This document shows positions 9,276 to 18,230 of a stretch of DNA of 64,000 nt, piece after piece (within the stretch, counting starts at the first letter, position 1; each line of letters starts with the position of its first letter). This DNA is from G963674685 sp963674685 (GTDB lineage: Bacteria; Lernaellota; Lernaellaia; JACKCT01). The position numbers were made by a program, and so were the translations under genes. The DNA lies in contig CAXXWT010000007.1 in NCBI GenBank assembly GCA_963674685.2, positions 62,001-126,000 on the forward strand. Direction: 5' to 3'. The notes beneath the pieces were generated by a model. It worked only from the letters and a program-made list of their open reading frames with translations. It did no database searches and was not told where the DNA came from.

Positions 9276-9428
9276 GCCCGAATACTCCCCGAAAAAGGTG
9301 ATTGGTGTTGTATTGAGAACAAGATTCAAATTGTCTAACATGTTGATTCGGAAATGACAATTGCCGCTTTTTTAAAAATTCGGAAATTTCAGCCTGAATC
9401 AGGCCGATTGAAAGCCGGGAGAAAAATT

Positions 9429-9758
9429 ATGGCGCCGATTCATCTGTCAAAAGACTCAGAGCCCCGGGAAGATCCGGCGAAAAAACAGGCCGCGGAAAAC
9501 AAGCCCAAACCTGCCGGTAAAATCCGGTCGTTCATTTCATCCTGGTGGACCACCATGCTCGGGTGGCTGGGATTCACGGGCATGATCGCATCCTCCTCCA
9601 CCTGCCCCATATGCGGGCAGGCCGGCTGTCCCGTCGGTGTGGGGCAGGCCGCAGGGCTGGGTCTTGTCGCCGCGCTGATCCTGCGCGTGCTGACGAAAAC
9701 CGGCCTGAGAAAGCCGCGGCAAACCGCGCATGCCCATGAGTTGCATGATCACCGCTAA
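9429..9758 (+). CDS. Small membrane protein with a Cys cluster
   Basis: A 109-residue protein that I do not recognise. A polar Lys/Pro-rich N-terminus of about 40 residues precedes a Trp-rich hydrophobic stretch (SSWWTTMLGWLGFTGMIA). Then come STCPICGQAGCPVG with three Cys (CX2CX4C) and a second membrane segment (GQAAGLGLVAALILRVL). The C-terminus has several His (HAHELHDHR). The Cys and His residues could bind a metal at the membrane face. The ATG at 9429 follows GGGAG. It lies between the divergent acyl-CoA synthetase gene and the metK leader. Confidence 0.6.
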   Translation: MAPIHLSKDSEPREDPAKKQAAENKPKPAGKIRSFISSWWTTMLGWLGFTGMIASSSTCPICGQAGCPVGVGQAAGLGLVAALILRVLTKTGLRKPRQTAHAHELHDHR

Positions 9759-9774
9759 TCCCCGGCCGAACGCA

Positions 9775-9895
9775 ATGTAAAAGGGATTACACACGGTTCC
9801 CTTTTTACATCAAAGGGTGTACATTTCCCGGGCTTTTTGAAGCAGAGTAAAGCAATATCAAGTCCGAAGCACCGGGCGGCGCGCAAAAGCCCGGG
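9775..9895 (+). promoter_or_regulatory. Strongly structured 5' leader of metK-ahcY, candidate cis-regulatory RNA
   Basis: Two long stems precede metK. Stem 1 pairs ATGTAAAAGGGA (9775-9786) with its complement at 9798-9810, with one bulged T. Its right arm CCCTTT (9799-9804) can instead pair with AAAGGG (9812-9817), so two exclusive folds are possible. Stem 2 pairs CCCGGGCTTTT (9827-9837) plus G9839 with CAAAAGCCCGGG (9884-9895), about 12 bp enclosing 44 nt. There is no T tract, and the ribosome site GGAGG lies 25 nt after stem 2. I cannot match it to SAM-I, SAM-II or SAH consensus motifs that I remember. Control of metK by SAM or SAH is inference. Confidence 0.5.
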
Positions 9896-9932
9896 GCGCA
9901 AGAAAAATTCATTCGTTACGGAGGTACATCAA

Positions 9933-11102
<1,170 letters not shown>

Positions 11103-11141
11103 TTAACGCGCGACCTCTCCATCACAGACAGGGGATGATGT

Positions 11142-12401
11142 ATGAGCGATTATGACATTAAAGACATTTCATTGGCCGCCGAAGGCAAAGACAAAATCGA
11201 ATGGGCCGAGCAGGACATGCCCGTTTTGCGTCAGATCAAGGAGCGCTTCGAAAAAGAGCAGCCTCTCAAAGGAGTGAGCATCGCCGCGTGCCTGCACGTG
11301 ACCACGGAAACGGCGAACCTGATGCTGACCCTGGCCGCGGGCGGCGCCGATCTGGCCCTTTGCGCGTCCAATCCCCTGTCCACGCAGGATTACGTCACCG
11401 CCTCTTTGGTCAAAGACCACGGCCTCAAAATATACGCCATCAGGGGCGAGGACGGCGATACGTATTACAAGCACGTCAATCAGGCCCTGGACATCAATCC
11501 CACGGTGACCATGGACGACGGGGCGGACCTTGTGAACACGCTGCATGGCGGCCGCAAGGAACTCATCGAGGGCGTTCGCTTCGGCACGGAGGAGACGACC
11601 ACCGGCGTCATCCGGCTGCGCGCCATGGCGGCGGACGGCGTTCTGGCTTTTCCCATCATCGCGGTCAACGACGCGAACACGAAGCATATGTTCGACAACC
11701 GATACGGCACCGGGCAAAGCACGCTGGACGGCATGATCCGCTCCACGAACCGCCTGATCGCCGGCTCCGTTTTCGTCGTCAGCGGTTACGGATGGTGCGG
11801 ACGCGGCGTGGCGACGAAGGCCAAAGGCATGGGCGCCGACGTGATCGTATGCGAGGTCGATCCTCTCAAAGCTCTGGAAGCGGTGATGGACGGATTCCGC
11901 GTCATGCCCATCGCGCAGGCCGCGCCTCTGGGGAATTTTTTCTGCACCCTCACCGGCGATATCAACGTTATCGACGTGCATCATTTCGAGGCCATGTCCG
12001 ACGGCGCCATCGTGGCCAACTCGGGCCACTTCAACGTGGAACTCAATCTGACGGGCCTGGATAAAATCGCCAAAGGGAAAAGGACCGTCAGGCCGTTTTT
12101 GGAAGAGTACACGCTGGCCGATGGAAAACGCATCTACGTGCTGGCCGAAGGCCGCCTGGTGAACCTGGCGGCGGCGGAAGGTCATCCCAGCGCCGTGATG
12201 GACATGAGTTTCGCCAATCAGGCGCTTTGCATCGAGCAGATGATCAAGTCGCCCCGGGAGTTGGAAAAGAAAGTTTATCCCGTGCCAAACGATATCGATC
12301 AGGAGATCGCGCGCCTGAAACTGGCGGCCATGGGCGTGAATTGCGACACGCTGACGCCGGAGCAGGAAGACTATCTGAAAAGATGGGATATCGGCACCTG
12401 A
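11142..12401 (+). CDS. ahcY: Adenosylhomocysteinase AhcY
   Basis: A 419-residue NAD+-dependent S-adenosylhomocysteine hydrolase, splitting SAH into adenosine and homocysteine. Visible family marks are CLHVTTETANLMLTL at the substrate site, ASNPLSTQDYV, EETTTGVIRL, AVNDANTKHMFDNRYGTGQS (Lys and Asp of the active site) and the Rossmann loop VSGYGWCGRGVA. HPSAVMDMSFANQAL lies near the end. The last residues LKRWDIGT replace the KPDHYRY tail common in other bacteria and eukaryotes, as seen in the shorter branch shared with archaea. The start has GGGG about 10 nt upstream. It sits 39 nt after metK in an evident operon. Confidence 0.96.
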   Translation: MSDYDIKDISLAAEGKDKIEWAEQDMPVLRQIKERFEKEQPLKGVSIAACLHVTTETANLMLTLAAGGADLALCASNPLSTQDYVTASLVKDHGLKIYAIRGEDGDTYYKHVNQALDINPTVTMDDGADLVNTLHGGRKELIEGVRFGTEETTTGVIRLRAMAADGVLAFPIIAVNDANTKHMFDNRYGTGQSTLDGMIRSTNRLIAGSVFVVSGYGWCGRGVATKAKGMGADVIVCEVDPLKALEAVMDGFRVMPIAQAAPLGNFFCTLTGDINVIDVHHFEAMSDGAIVANSGHFNVELNLTGLDKIAKGKRTVRPFLEEYTLADGKRIYVLAEGRLVNLAAAEGHPSAVMDMSFANQALCIEQMIKSPRELEKKVYPVPNDIDQEIARLKLAAMGVNCDTLTPEQEDYLKRWDIGT

Positions 12402-12452
12402 TACCCGCCCGTCAATTTTACATCCGGGATCGGAAGCTGAGATTGCTTTCGT

Positions 12453-13508
12453 TCACCAAGCCTCTTTCATGATGCGAAGCCAGTTTCTCCGGGCGATTTT
12501 TGTAAGTTCGTCTTCGTTAAAACCTTTTTCACGCAACGCGAAAATAAGCTTCGGCAGTCCTGCGACGTCGCCCATTTCCGCCGGAATGCGCGCGCCGTCG
12601 AAATCCGATCCCAGGGCCACGTGATCCACGCCGATGCGCTCGGCGATGTAGGCCGTGTGCCGGGCGATTAATTCTATCGGCGTATCGGCGTCGAAGCCTC
12701 CGTCGGGCCGCACATCGCCGACGAAAAACGTGACTCCCACAATGCCGCCGGAATCCCCGACGGCGTCCAGTTGCCGGTCGGTGAGGTTGCGCGCCGAAGG
12801 CGTCAGGGCGTGCGCGGCGCTGTGCGTGACCACGAGGGGCTTTTCCGTGATTCTTGAAACGTCGAAAAATCCTCTCTCATTCAAATGCGCGCAGTCGACG
12901 ATGATCCCCATGTCGTTGCAGGCTTTCACCAGGCGCTTTCCGGCTTCGGTCAGACCCGGTCCCCGGTTTGGTGAACAGGGAAAGCGAAAAGGCACGCCGC
13001 AACCAAAAATATTCGGCCGGCTCCAGACGATTCCCAGGCTGCGCAATCCGGCGTTGTAATAATCTTCCAGAGCTTCGAGATTTTCGTTGATCGGCTCGGC
13101 GCCTTCGAAATGAATCACGGCGGCCAGTACATCCGCGCGCAGGCAATCCTCCACTTCCCGAAGATTGCGGGCAATTTTCAATCGCCCGTTCGATTCTTTT
13201 TCAATACGAAAAAGCGTTTCCAGCATGGCTCCGGCCATATCCTGCGCGTAAGGCAGTTCCATCGCCGGGGGCATTTGGACTTTGTATCCGTCTTCCGTGA
13301 ATTTCAGCGCCCCTTCGAAGGTCCACCGATGTTTTTCAGGGTGCGGCGGCACGAAAACGGCGAAAAATCCGCCGCCGAAACCGCCCTCGATCGCCCTGGG
13401 AAGATCGAGATGACCGTATTTGCCGCGCTTTAGAAAATCCCGCGCCTTTTCCGGCTCGAAAAGGTGAACCTCCTGCAAAGCATCGCTATGGCCGTCGAAA
13501 ACGCGCAT
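12453..13508 (-). CDS. Membrane dipeptidase (renal dipeptidase, peptidase M19)
   Basis: A 351-residue zinc dipeptidase of the amidohydrolase-like M19 family. The metal site is marked by DGHSD near the N-terminus, the bridging Glu in AVIHFEGAEP, His in VDCAHLNERG and in VTHSAAHAL, and Asp in VALGSDFDGA. ARRNWLRIM closes the family pattern. The start at 13508 gives the family N-terminus MRVFDGHSD and has AAGGA upstream. No signal peptide is evident, so it is probably cytoplasmic despite the family name. It converges with ahcY (52 nt apart) and diverges from msrA. Likely substrates are dipeptides, including D-residue ones. Confidence 0.92.
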   Translation of the reverse strand: MRVFDGHSDALQEVHLFEPEKARDFLKRGKYGHLDLPRAIEGGFGGGFFAVFVPPHPEKHRWTFEGALKFTEDGYKVQMPPAMELPYAQDMAGAMLETLFRIEKESNGRLKIARNLREVEDCLRADVLAAVIHFEGAEPINENLEALEDYYNAGLRSLGIVWSRPNIFGCGVPFRFPCSPNRGPGLTEAGKRLVKACNDMGIIVDCAHLNERGFFDVSRITEKPLVVTHSAAHALTPSARNLTDRQLDAVGDSGGIVGVTFFVGDVRPDGGFDADTPIELIARHTAYIAERIGVDHVALGSDFDGARIPAEMGDVAGLPKLIFALREKGFNEDELTKIARRNWLRIMKEAW

Positions 13509-13668
13509 CGGGATTCTGAGTCCTTGAAGCTTATTAAAACCATTTGACCGCCGTATCCTCGCATGGACTTTACAAAACACGCAAGGAGCATCACGCATTT
13601 GGCGGTTCATCCATGGATTTTGGCCGCTTGCGATTACAATGAATAAAGACATAACCGCGGAGCTGATC

Positions 13669-14523
13669 ATGACGCAAAAAACAAGGCGTCCTGTAAAACA
13701 TTTTCCCGCTCGACGCGCCGGATATTTTCTTGCGGCCGCGCTGATTTTGGCCGGAGTTTACGCGACCGTTTTTGACGCGGAGGCCGATTCGAACCCGCCT
13801 TTGGAGGTAGCGGACGCCATGCAATCCACCGTAAAAGAAAAGCAGCCCGCAGCCGTGCCGCCCATTGACGCCGCGCAGCCGGATTCATTCGAAACGGCCA
13901 CGTTCGGCCTCGGGTGATTCTGGGGACCTGACTCCCGGTTCGGGAGTGTAAAAGGAGTCATCAGAACCCGCGTAGGATACGCCGGCGGCGCAAAGAAGAA
14001 TCCGACTTACAGGTTTCTGGGGGATCATACGGAAACAATACAGATTGATTTCGATCCGCGTATAATCGGCTACAAGGATCTGCTTGAAATTTTCTGGGCG
14101 AGCCATAACCCGGCGTCGCGCTCCTTTTCCAGGCAGTATGAGTCCGTCATCCTGACGAAAAACGACGTGCAAAAAGCCGCCGCCGAAAAAAGCAAAGCCG
14201 AAAAAGAAAAGGCATACGGGCGCGCGATTCATACAAAGATCAGGCCATTGGATAAATTCTATCGGGCGGAGGATTATCATCAAAAATACCGTCTTCGACA
14301 AAATTCGCGGCTGATGCGGGAATTTAAAGCGATGTATCCGTCGGCCGAAGATTTTGCGGACTCGAGCGCCGCGATGCGGATCAACGCCTTTATGGGCGGC
14401 AGCGGCAGTGAAGCGCTTTTTGCCGAAGAGATCGATTCATACGGATTGTCGAAAGAAGGAATCGCGGAGCTTGAAAGAATCACGCATTTCTCAAAAGGCT
14501 CCGACCGTGATTCGTGCTATTGA
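13669..14523 (+). CDS. msrA: Selenocysteine-containing peptide-methionine (S)-S-oxide reductase, membrane-anchored
   Basis: The frame from ATG 13669 (GGAG six bases upstream) reads through an in-frame TGA at 13915-13917 to a stop at 14523, giving 284 residues. The TGA falls exactly at the catalytic residue: GLG-U-FWGPDSRF in place of the MsrA motif GCFWG. Downstream motifs TRVGYAGGAKKNPTY, IDFDPRIIGYKDLLEIFW and FYRAEDYHQKYR prove the frame is kept. The N-terminus (residues 11-35) is a single signal-anchor helix, so the enzyme should face the periplasm, where it reduces methionine-S-sulfoxide. The only Cys is the penultimate residue (DSCY), well placed as resolving thiol. The C-terminal 80 residues extend beyond usual MsrA. 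A TGA sequencing error for TGC/TGT is the alternative, made unlikely by the hairpin after it. Confidence 0.88.
13931..13947 (+). promoter_or_regulatory. SECIS-like hairpin inside msrA
   Basis: ACTCCCG, loop GTT, CGGGAGT: a perfect 7-bp stem starting 13 nt after the TGA, with G as the first loop base and the loop 20 nt from the TGA. Bacterial SECIS elements lie immediately after the UGA inside the coding region and carry a G early in the apical loop, which SelB recognises. The hairpin also stays coding in frame. Confidence 0.75.
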
Positions 14524-14618
14524 AATTTGGCAACCAATCACACAAAAAACCAAAAAGATTGACGCCTGAGCCGCAAGTTGTATCGTGACGGCGGTTTTTT
14601 AAAAAGGAAAGAATTGTT

Positions 14619-14816
14619 ATGCCGACATGCCACGAAATGAGAAAAGGTGAATACTATTACTGCCCAATATGCGGCATCGAAATTCTTGTCACCGCAGAAT
14701 GCAAAGATGTGGGAAAGGACGCTTCCGAATGCAGTTGCCTGGAAGATGATCCGATACAGGTTTGTTGCGCTTTCAATTGCTGCGGCATGCCTTTGGAGAA
14801 AAGGGAGCAGGACTAA
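14619..14816 (+). CDS. Cys-rich mini-protein, desulforedoxin/rubredoxin-like
   Basis: A 65-residue protein with ten Cys. GEYYYCPICGIEILVT followed near the end by CCGMPLEK recalls the CX2CG...CCG site of desulforedoxin and the desulfoferrodoxin N-terminal domain, which binds one Fe or Zn by four Cys. The extra Cys (CSC at 38-40 and CC at 49-50) in the loop between the two halves are unusual. AAAGGAAAG precedes the ATG. It lies 95 nt after the selenoprotein gene on the same strand and could be an electron or thiol partner; that link is only positional. Confidence 0.65.
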   Translation: MPTCHEMRKGEYYYCPICGIEILVTAECKDVGKDASECSCLEDDPIQVCCAFNCCGMPLEKREQD

Positions 14817-14837
14817 AGCGGGCGAGACCGCCCCATA

Positions 14838-15365
14838 TCAAGATGATGTTTCCGGGTCGGATTCTTCAGTTTTTGCTTCGCTATCCTTTGTGGATTCTTC
14901 TTCGCCGTCAACTTCGGCCGTCGCTTCGTCCGTGGCTTTCTGCCCGGCTTTCGCCTTTCTGATTTCCTGCACCAGAACTTCAAGTCGCTGCGGGTCCACC
15001 GGTTTTACGAGAAATTCCGGTTTTCCGTTTTTCAGAAACTGCATCAACACCGCTTTATCCAGCGAACCCGACAGAACAATGACCGGGATGTCTTTGAACA
15101 AATGGCGGCGGCGGATGGCGGCATAAACCAGGTCGCCGCTGACCTGCGGCATTTGATGATCGAGGATGATGAAATCCGGTCTGCGTTCATTGAGATCGAA
15201 TATGGCGTCCAGGCCGTTGCAGCTCTCGGTGATCTCGACATTTTGCTTCTTGAGCAGCCCCGCAATAAGCGATCGACTTGTTCGATCGTCGTCTATGATC
15301 AGTACAGATAGTTTCGGTTCGTTGAGCATGACCTTGAAACGTTGTTTGTCAGTGGGAGGAGACAT
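14838..15365 (-). CDS. Single-domain response regulator with acidic tail
   Basis: A 175-residue protein with one receiver domain and no DNA-binding output domain. VLIIDDDRTSRSL holds the acidic pocket, PDFIILDHQMPQVSGD the phospho-acceptor Asp, IVLSGSLDKA the switch Ser and FLVKPVDPQRL the Lys. The C-terminal 40 residues are low-complexity Glu/Ser/Thr. ATG 15365 follows AGGAAAG. It resembles CheY-like or Spo0F-like regulators that act by protein contact. No kinase lies close by. It converges with the Cys-rich gene with a 21-nt gap. Confidence 0.85.
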   Translation of the reverse strand: MSPPTDKQRFKVMLNEPKLSVLIIDDDRTSRSLIAGLLKKQNVEITESCNGLDAIFDLNERRPDFIILDHQMPQVSGDLVYAAIRRRHLFKDIPVIVLSGSLDKAVLMQFLKNGKPEFLVKPVDPQRLEVLVQEIRKAKAGQKATDEATAEVDGEEESTKDSEAKTEESDPETSS

Positions 15366-15572
15366 AGATCTTTCCTGTTTTTTAACTGGCGCCTTCTTAA
15401 AATAATCACCGCGCCCGCAATAAAAAGCGACAAGTGTTTCTTGAGACTGTCCTGTTTGTCGGATTTGCGGCATTTCCTGGCAATAAAGATACTATCGCCC
15501 GGCGAAACGCGCAAGGACCCATTGCCATTCGATTCTTGATGCGGATGAAAGCTTGCGAAGCGTTATCGAGAA

Positions 15573-18077
15573 TTATTCCATGACGATATCAAAAACCGTC
15601 GTTTCGCCTTCGCCGACATCGAGGGGCTCCAGCCGCAGCACCGTTCGTCCGTAGGCGTTTTCCTCGGCGCTGTAGGCGTCCGTCGCAAGCGTATCGCCGT
15701 TTATGGATACGCCGGCAACCGCGCCGTCGAGGGGCGCGGTCAACGTCAGGTTAAAGGCCGCGGATTCATCGGTGATCAGCGTCATCGTTCGCCCGCCGGA
15801 AGCATTGCGGACCATCTCGAAGTCGAATCGCCCGTCGCCGTGGGACAGACCGCGTATGGCAAATTCATCCCACTCCGGGGGAAGATGCGGCGCCAGCGTT
15901 ATCCAACCTCCGGGCACGCTGTGATTGTATCCCGTCAGGTGGTAGAGGTAGGCATAACCCATTATGCCCGATTCCCAGCTTCGAAAGCGGGCCGATATAT
16001 CGCATACGGCGCCGAAGGGCTCCTGGATGAGGCCCAGGTGTCCGAAATCGTCGGTGATAAGAGCTTCTTCCGTGAAGCCGGTGCGCGTGAACCAATCCGT
16101 CCAGACGGAAAACGCCGTGTCGGCGAGAGGATGGAACAGCTTATCCGGATTATTGAGCCAGTAACCGTGGGCCATGCCGGTCAGCAAGCCTTCCCTGACG
16201 AAAGTGAACAGCGTTCGATAGGGCTCTCCCGTAAGAGAGTAGAGCGTGCCGTTTTCATGGCCGAGAATTTCCCATGTCTTTTCGAAGTTGCTGATGACGC
16301 GTTCGTCATCCAGGGGCAGCGCGTCGAGCCAGATGGGCATCGTGTTGATGTCTTCGTAGGGCTGACGTTTCGGCTCCCGCGTGTCGGTCTGCGCTTTGGG
16401 GGCGTAATAACCCTCGTCTTCCAGCCAGAACGTATCCTGCGCGCAGGTTTCGACGTTGTCGGCCAGCGTGTCAAACGCATCCGCGTCGTCGGCGTAGCCG
16501 AGTTCATCGGCTATTTCCGCCATAAAGCGCGCCGCCCGCATGGCCAGCAGGGACGAATAAAAAGACAGGGTGGATTCGTCGGGTTCGTCGATGAAGTTTT
16601 CGCCAAACGCGACTTCCATTAAATCTTCGAATGTCTCGTCGCCGGAAAAATGAAGCAGGCAGCCGTCCACGTATTTTTGATCCATTACGGCATGCTTGAG
16701 AAAATCGTAGCGTTCCTCGATGGTCTCCAGATCGCCGGTGGCCTTGTAGTAGTTTTCAAATTCCAAAACCAGGGTGCTGGGGCCTTCGGCGCGGGTGCGG
16801 CCGCTCATGACGCCCATGGCGCCCCAGTCGGGCTGGTCCGGCAGATCGGTGATGTCCCTGTCGATTTCGTACGCGTTGGCTATCCCGCCTCTTAAAACGG
16901 CGGCGCCCCAAAGATAGTCGATCATATCCTTGAAATCGTCAGACAGGCCTATCAGGGGGTAGTAAAGCGACGGGCCGTGCGTATCGCGAAGCCACGTGCT
17001 CGAGTATTCGCTCATTTCTCCCACGCCCCCGGTGTCCGCCTGGCTGATTTTGATGGCTACGGCCTGCGTGCGCATGAGATCGTTAAACTTTTCGTCCGGG
17101 GTTTCGAATACGGCGATTTGGCTTGCCCAGTCGTTCCACCAGGTATTGGTGGATTCCAGCAGCGCGTCCACGCCCGCCGTCTCGATAGCGGCGAAGATTT
17201 CCTCATGATCCTCGCCCTGCAACGTGAAAACCATGGGCAGGACGATGACTTTCTCTTCGCCGGAATTCAGGCGTCCGATCGGAATCCGGAAGTCCTGATG
17301 GTTTTGCCCGGCGACGGTCTCGGCGGCCAGCGGCCTGGAGTGCAGGTATCGGGAGTCGTAATCGAACTCCTTGAAAATTTCGCCGCCGTAGTTTCCGAAG
17401 ATGGATTGAATTTCCAGCATCACGTTGTGAATGGGCTTCGAGCTGACGTTGCGCACGATCCACACGCTGATAAGCGCCTGTTCGGTCAGGGGGTCGTCCG
17501 CGTACTTCGGCGCGAAATTAACGCTGGTCCATTCCATGCCGCGCCCTTCGGCTTCCACGATGGTGATGGGCGTATTGCGCACGCGGCTGATGGACGTGTA
17601 TTCGGGATCGACGGGCTGTCCTTGCGCGATAAGCCAGGGGCGTTTGTCCGTGAACCATTTTAAATCTTTTTGATAGGTCGGTCCGCCGATATTATGCCAA
17701 CCCGCCAGCGGATATTGATTGCCCAGAATTCCAAAAACCTTGCCGTTTCCCAGACCCACGCATCCCAGCTTCCTTTTGATCGGCGGATCGGCCATGTCGA
17801 TGTCCTGCCGCCATAAAGAACGGTTTTGGAGGTAATCTCTGGCGGATATCCATTGGGGGTATTGTTCGACCTGCGTATCGTCGTCGGAATCGTCGTCCGC
17901 GTCGTCGTCGGAATCATCGTCGGAATCATCATCCGCGTCGTCGTCGCTTGGATCGCTGTCGGAATCGTCGTCGTCATCATCGCCGCAACCGCAGCCCATA
18001 GCGGCCGCAAGCAGGCAAAGAAGGAAGAAAATCGCCGTGAGTCTTGTGAGGATTGTTCGATAAGAGTTTTCAGTCAT
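15573..18077 (-). CDS. Asp-linker lipoprotein with six-hairpin glycosidase-like domain
   Basis: An 834-residue lipoprotein. The signal peptide ends in a Cys (LLAAAMGCGCG), and the acidic linker of about 30 Asp and Ser begins right after it, as a spacer from the membrane. Residues 80-310 look like a beta-sandwich (IVRNVSSKPIHNVMLEIQSI). The rest is an alpha/alpha-barrel of the six-hairpin glycosidase type, with SSTWLRDTHGPSLYYPL, EYAxxD-like acidic sites, a repeated helical pattern and PGGWITLAPHLPPEWDEFAI, typical of GH-like C-terminal beta domains. The specific family and substrate cannot be fixed by eye. It diverges from the GT-C-like gene. It belongs to the set of surface carbohydrate-active proteins in this window. 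Confidence 0.78.
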   Translation of the reverse strand: MTENSYRTILTRLTAIFFLLCLLAAAMGCGCGDDDDDDSDSDPSDDDADDDSDDDSDDDADDDSDDDTQVEQYPQWISARDYLQNRSLWRQDIDMADPPIKRKLGCVGLGNGKVFGILGNQYPLAGWHNIGGPTYQKDLKWFTDKRPWLIAQGQPVDPEYTSISRVRNTPITIVEAEGRGMEWTSVNFAPKYADDPLTEQALISVWIVRNVSSKPIHNVMLEIQSIFGNYGGEIFKEFDYDSRYLHSRPLAAETVAGQNHQDFRIPIGRLNSGEEKVIVLPMVFTLQGEDHEEIFAAIETAGVDALLESTNTWWNDWASQIAVFETPDEKFNDLMRTQAVAIKISQADTGGVGEMSEYSSTWLRDTHGPSLYYPLIGLSDDFKDMIDYLWGAAVLRGGIANAYEIDRDITDLPDQPDWGAMGVMSGRTRAEGPSTLVLEFENYYKATGDLETIEERYDFLKHAVMDQKYVDGCLLHFSGDETFEDLMEVAFGENFIDEPDESTLSFYSSLLAMRAARFMAEIADELGYADDADAFDTLADNVETCAQDTFWLEDEGYYAPKAQTDTREPKRQPYEDINTMPIWLDALPLDDERVISNFEKTWEILGHENGTLYSLTGEPYRTLFTFVREGLLTGMAHGYWLNNPDKLFHPLADTAFSVWTDWFTRTGFTEEALITDDFGHLGLIQEPFGAVCDISARFRSWESGIMGYAYLYHLTGYNHSVPGGWITLAPHLPPEWDEFAIRGLSHGDGRFDFEMVRNASGGRTMTLITDESAAFNLTLTAPLDGAVAGVSINGDTLATDAYSAEENAYGRTVLRLEPLDVGEGETTVFDIVME

Positions 18078-18230
18078 TGAAAGCGCCTCGATAAATTGAT
18101 TGCAATCAAAGGACTATAACCAAATTGTCGCGTTATGAAAACACGCCCCGATAGATATAGTTGCATAATTTTAAGATATGCCCGATGAATCAATGAGGTG
18201 TTTTCCTGGTCAATATTTGCAGTCTTTTAG

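Noticed and set aside
9837..9932. N-terminal extension of MetK by 32 residues
   Set aside because: Sequence is basic and unlike the family, overlaps the stem-forming leader, and GTG 9933 has a perfect ribosome site.
13639..13668. Upstream ATG 13639 as the start of msrA
   Set aside because: No ribosome site before it, whereas GGAG stands six bases before 13669.
13639..13917. 92-codon frame ending at the TGA as a separate small gene
   Set aside because: The MsrA motif spans the TGA and continues in frame; the short frame alone has no domain.
15840..17663. Several plus-strand frames of 100 to 260 codons within the 15573-18077 gene
   Set aside because: They are antisense to a lipoprotein with lipobox and glycosidase-like domain; no motifs of their own.
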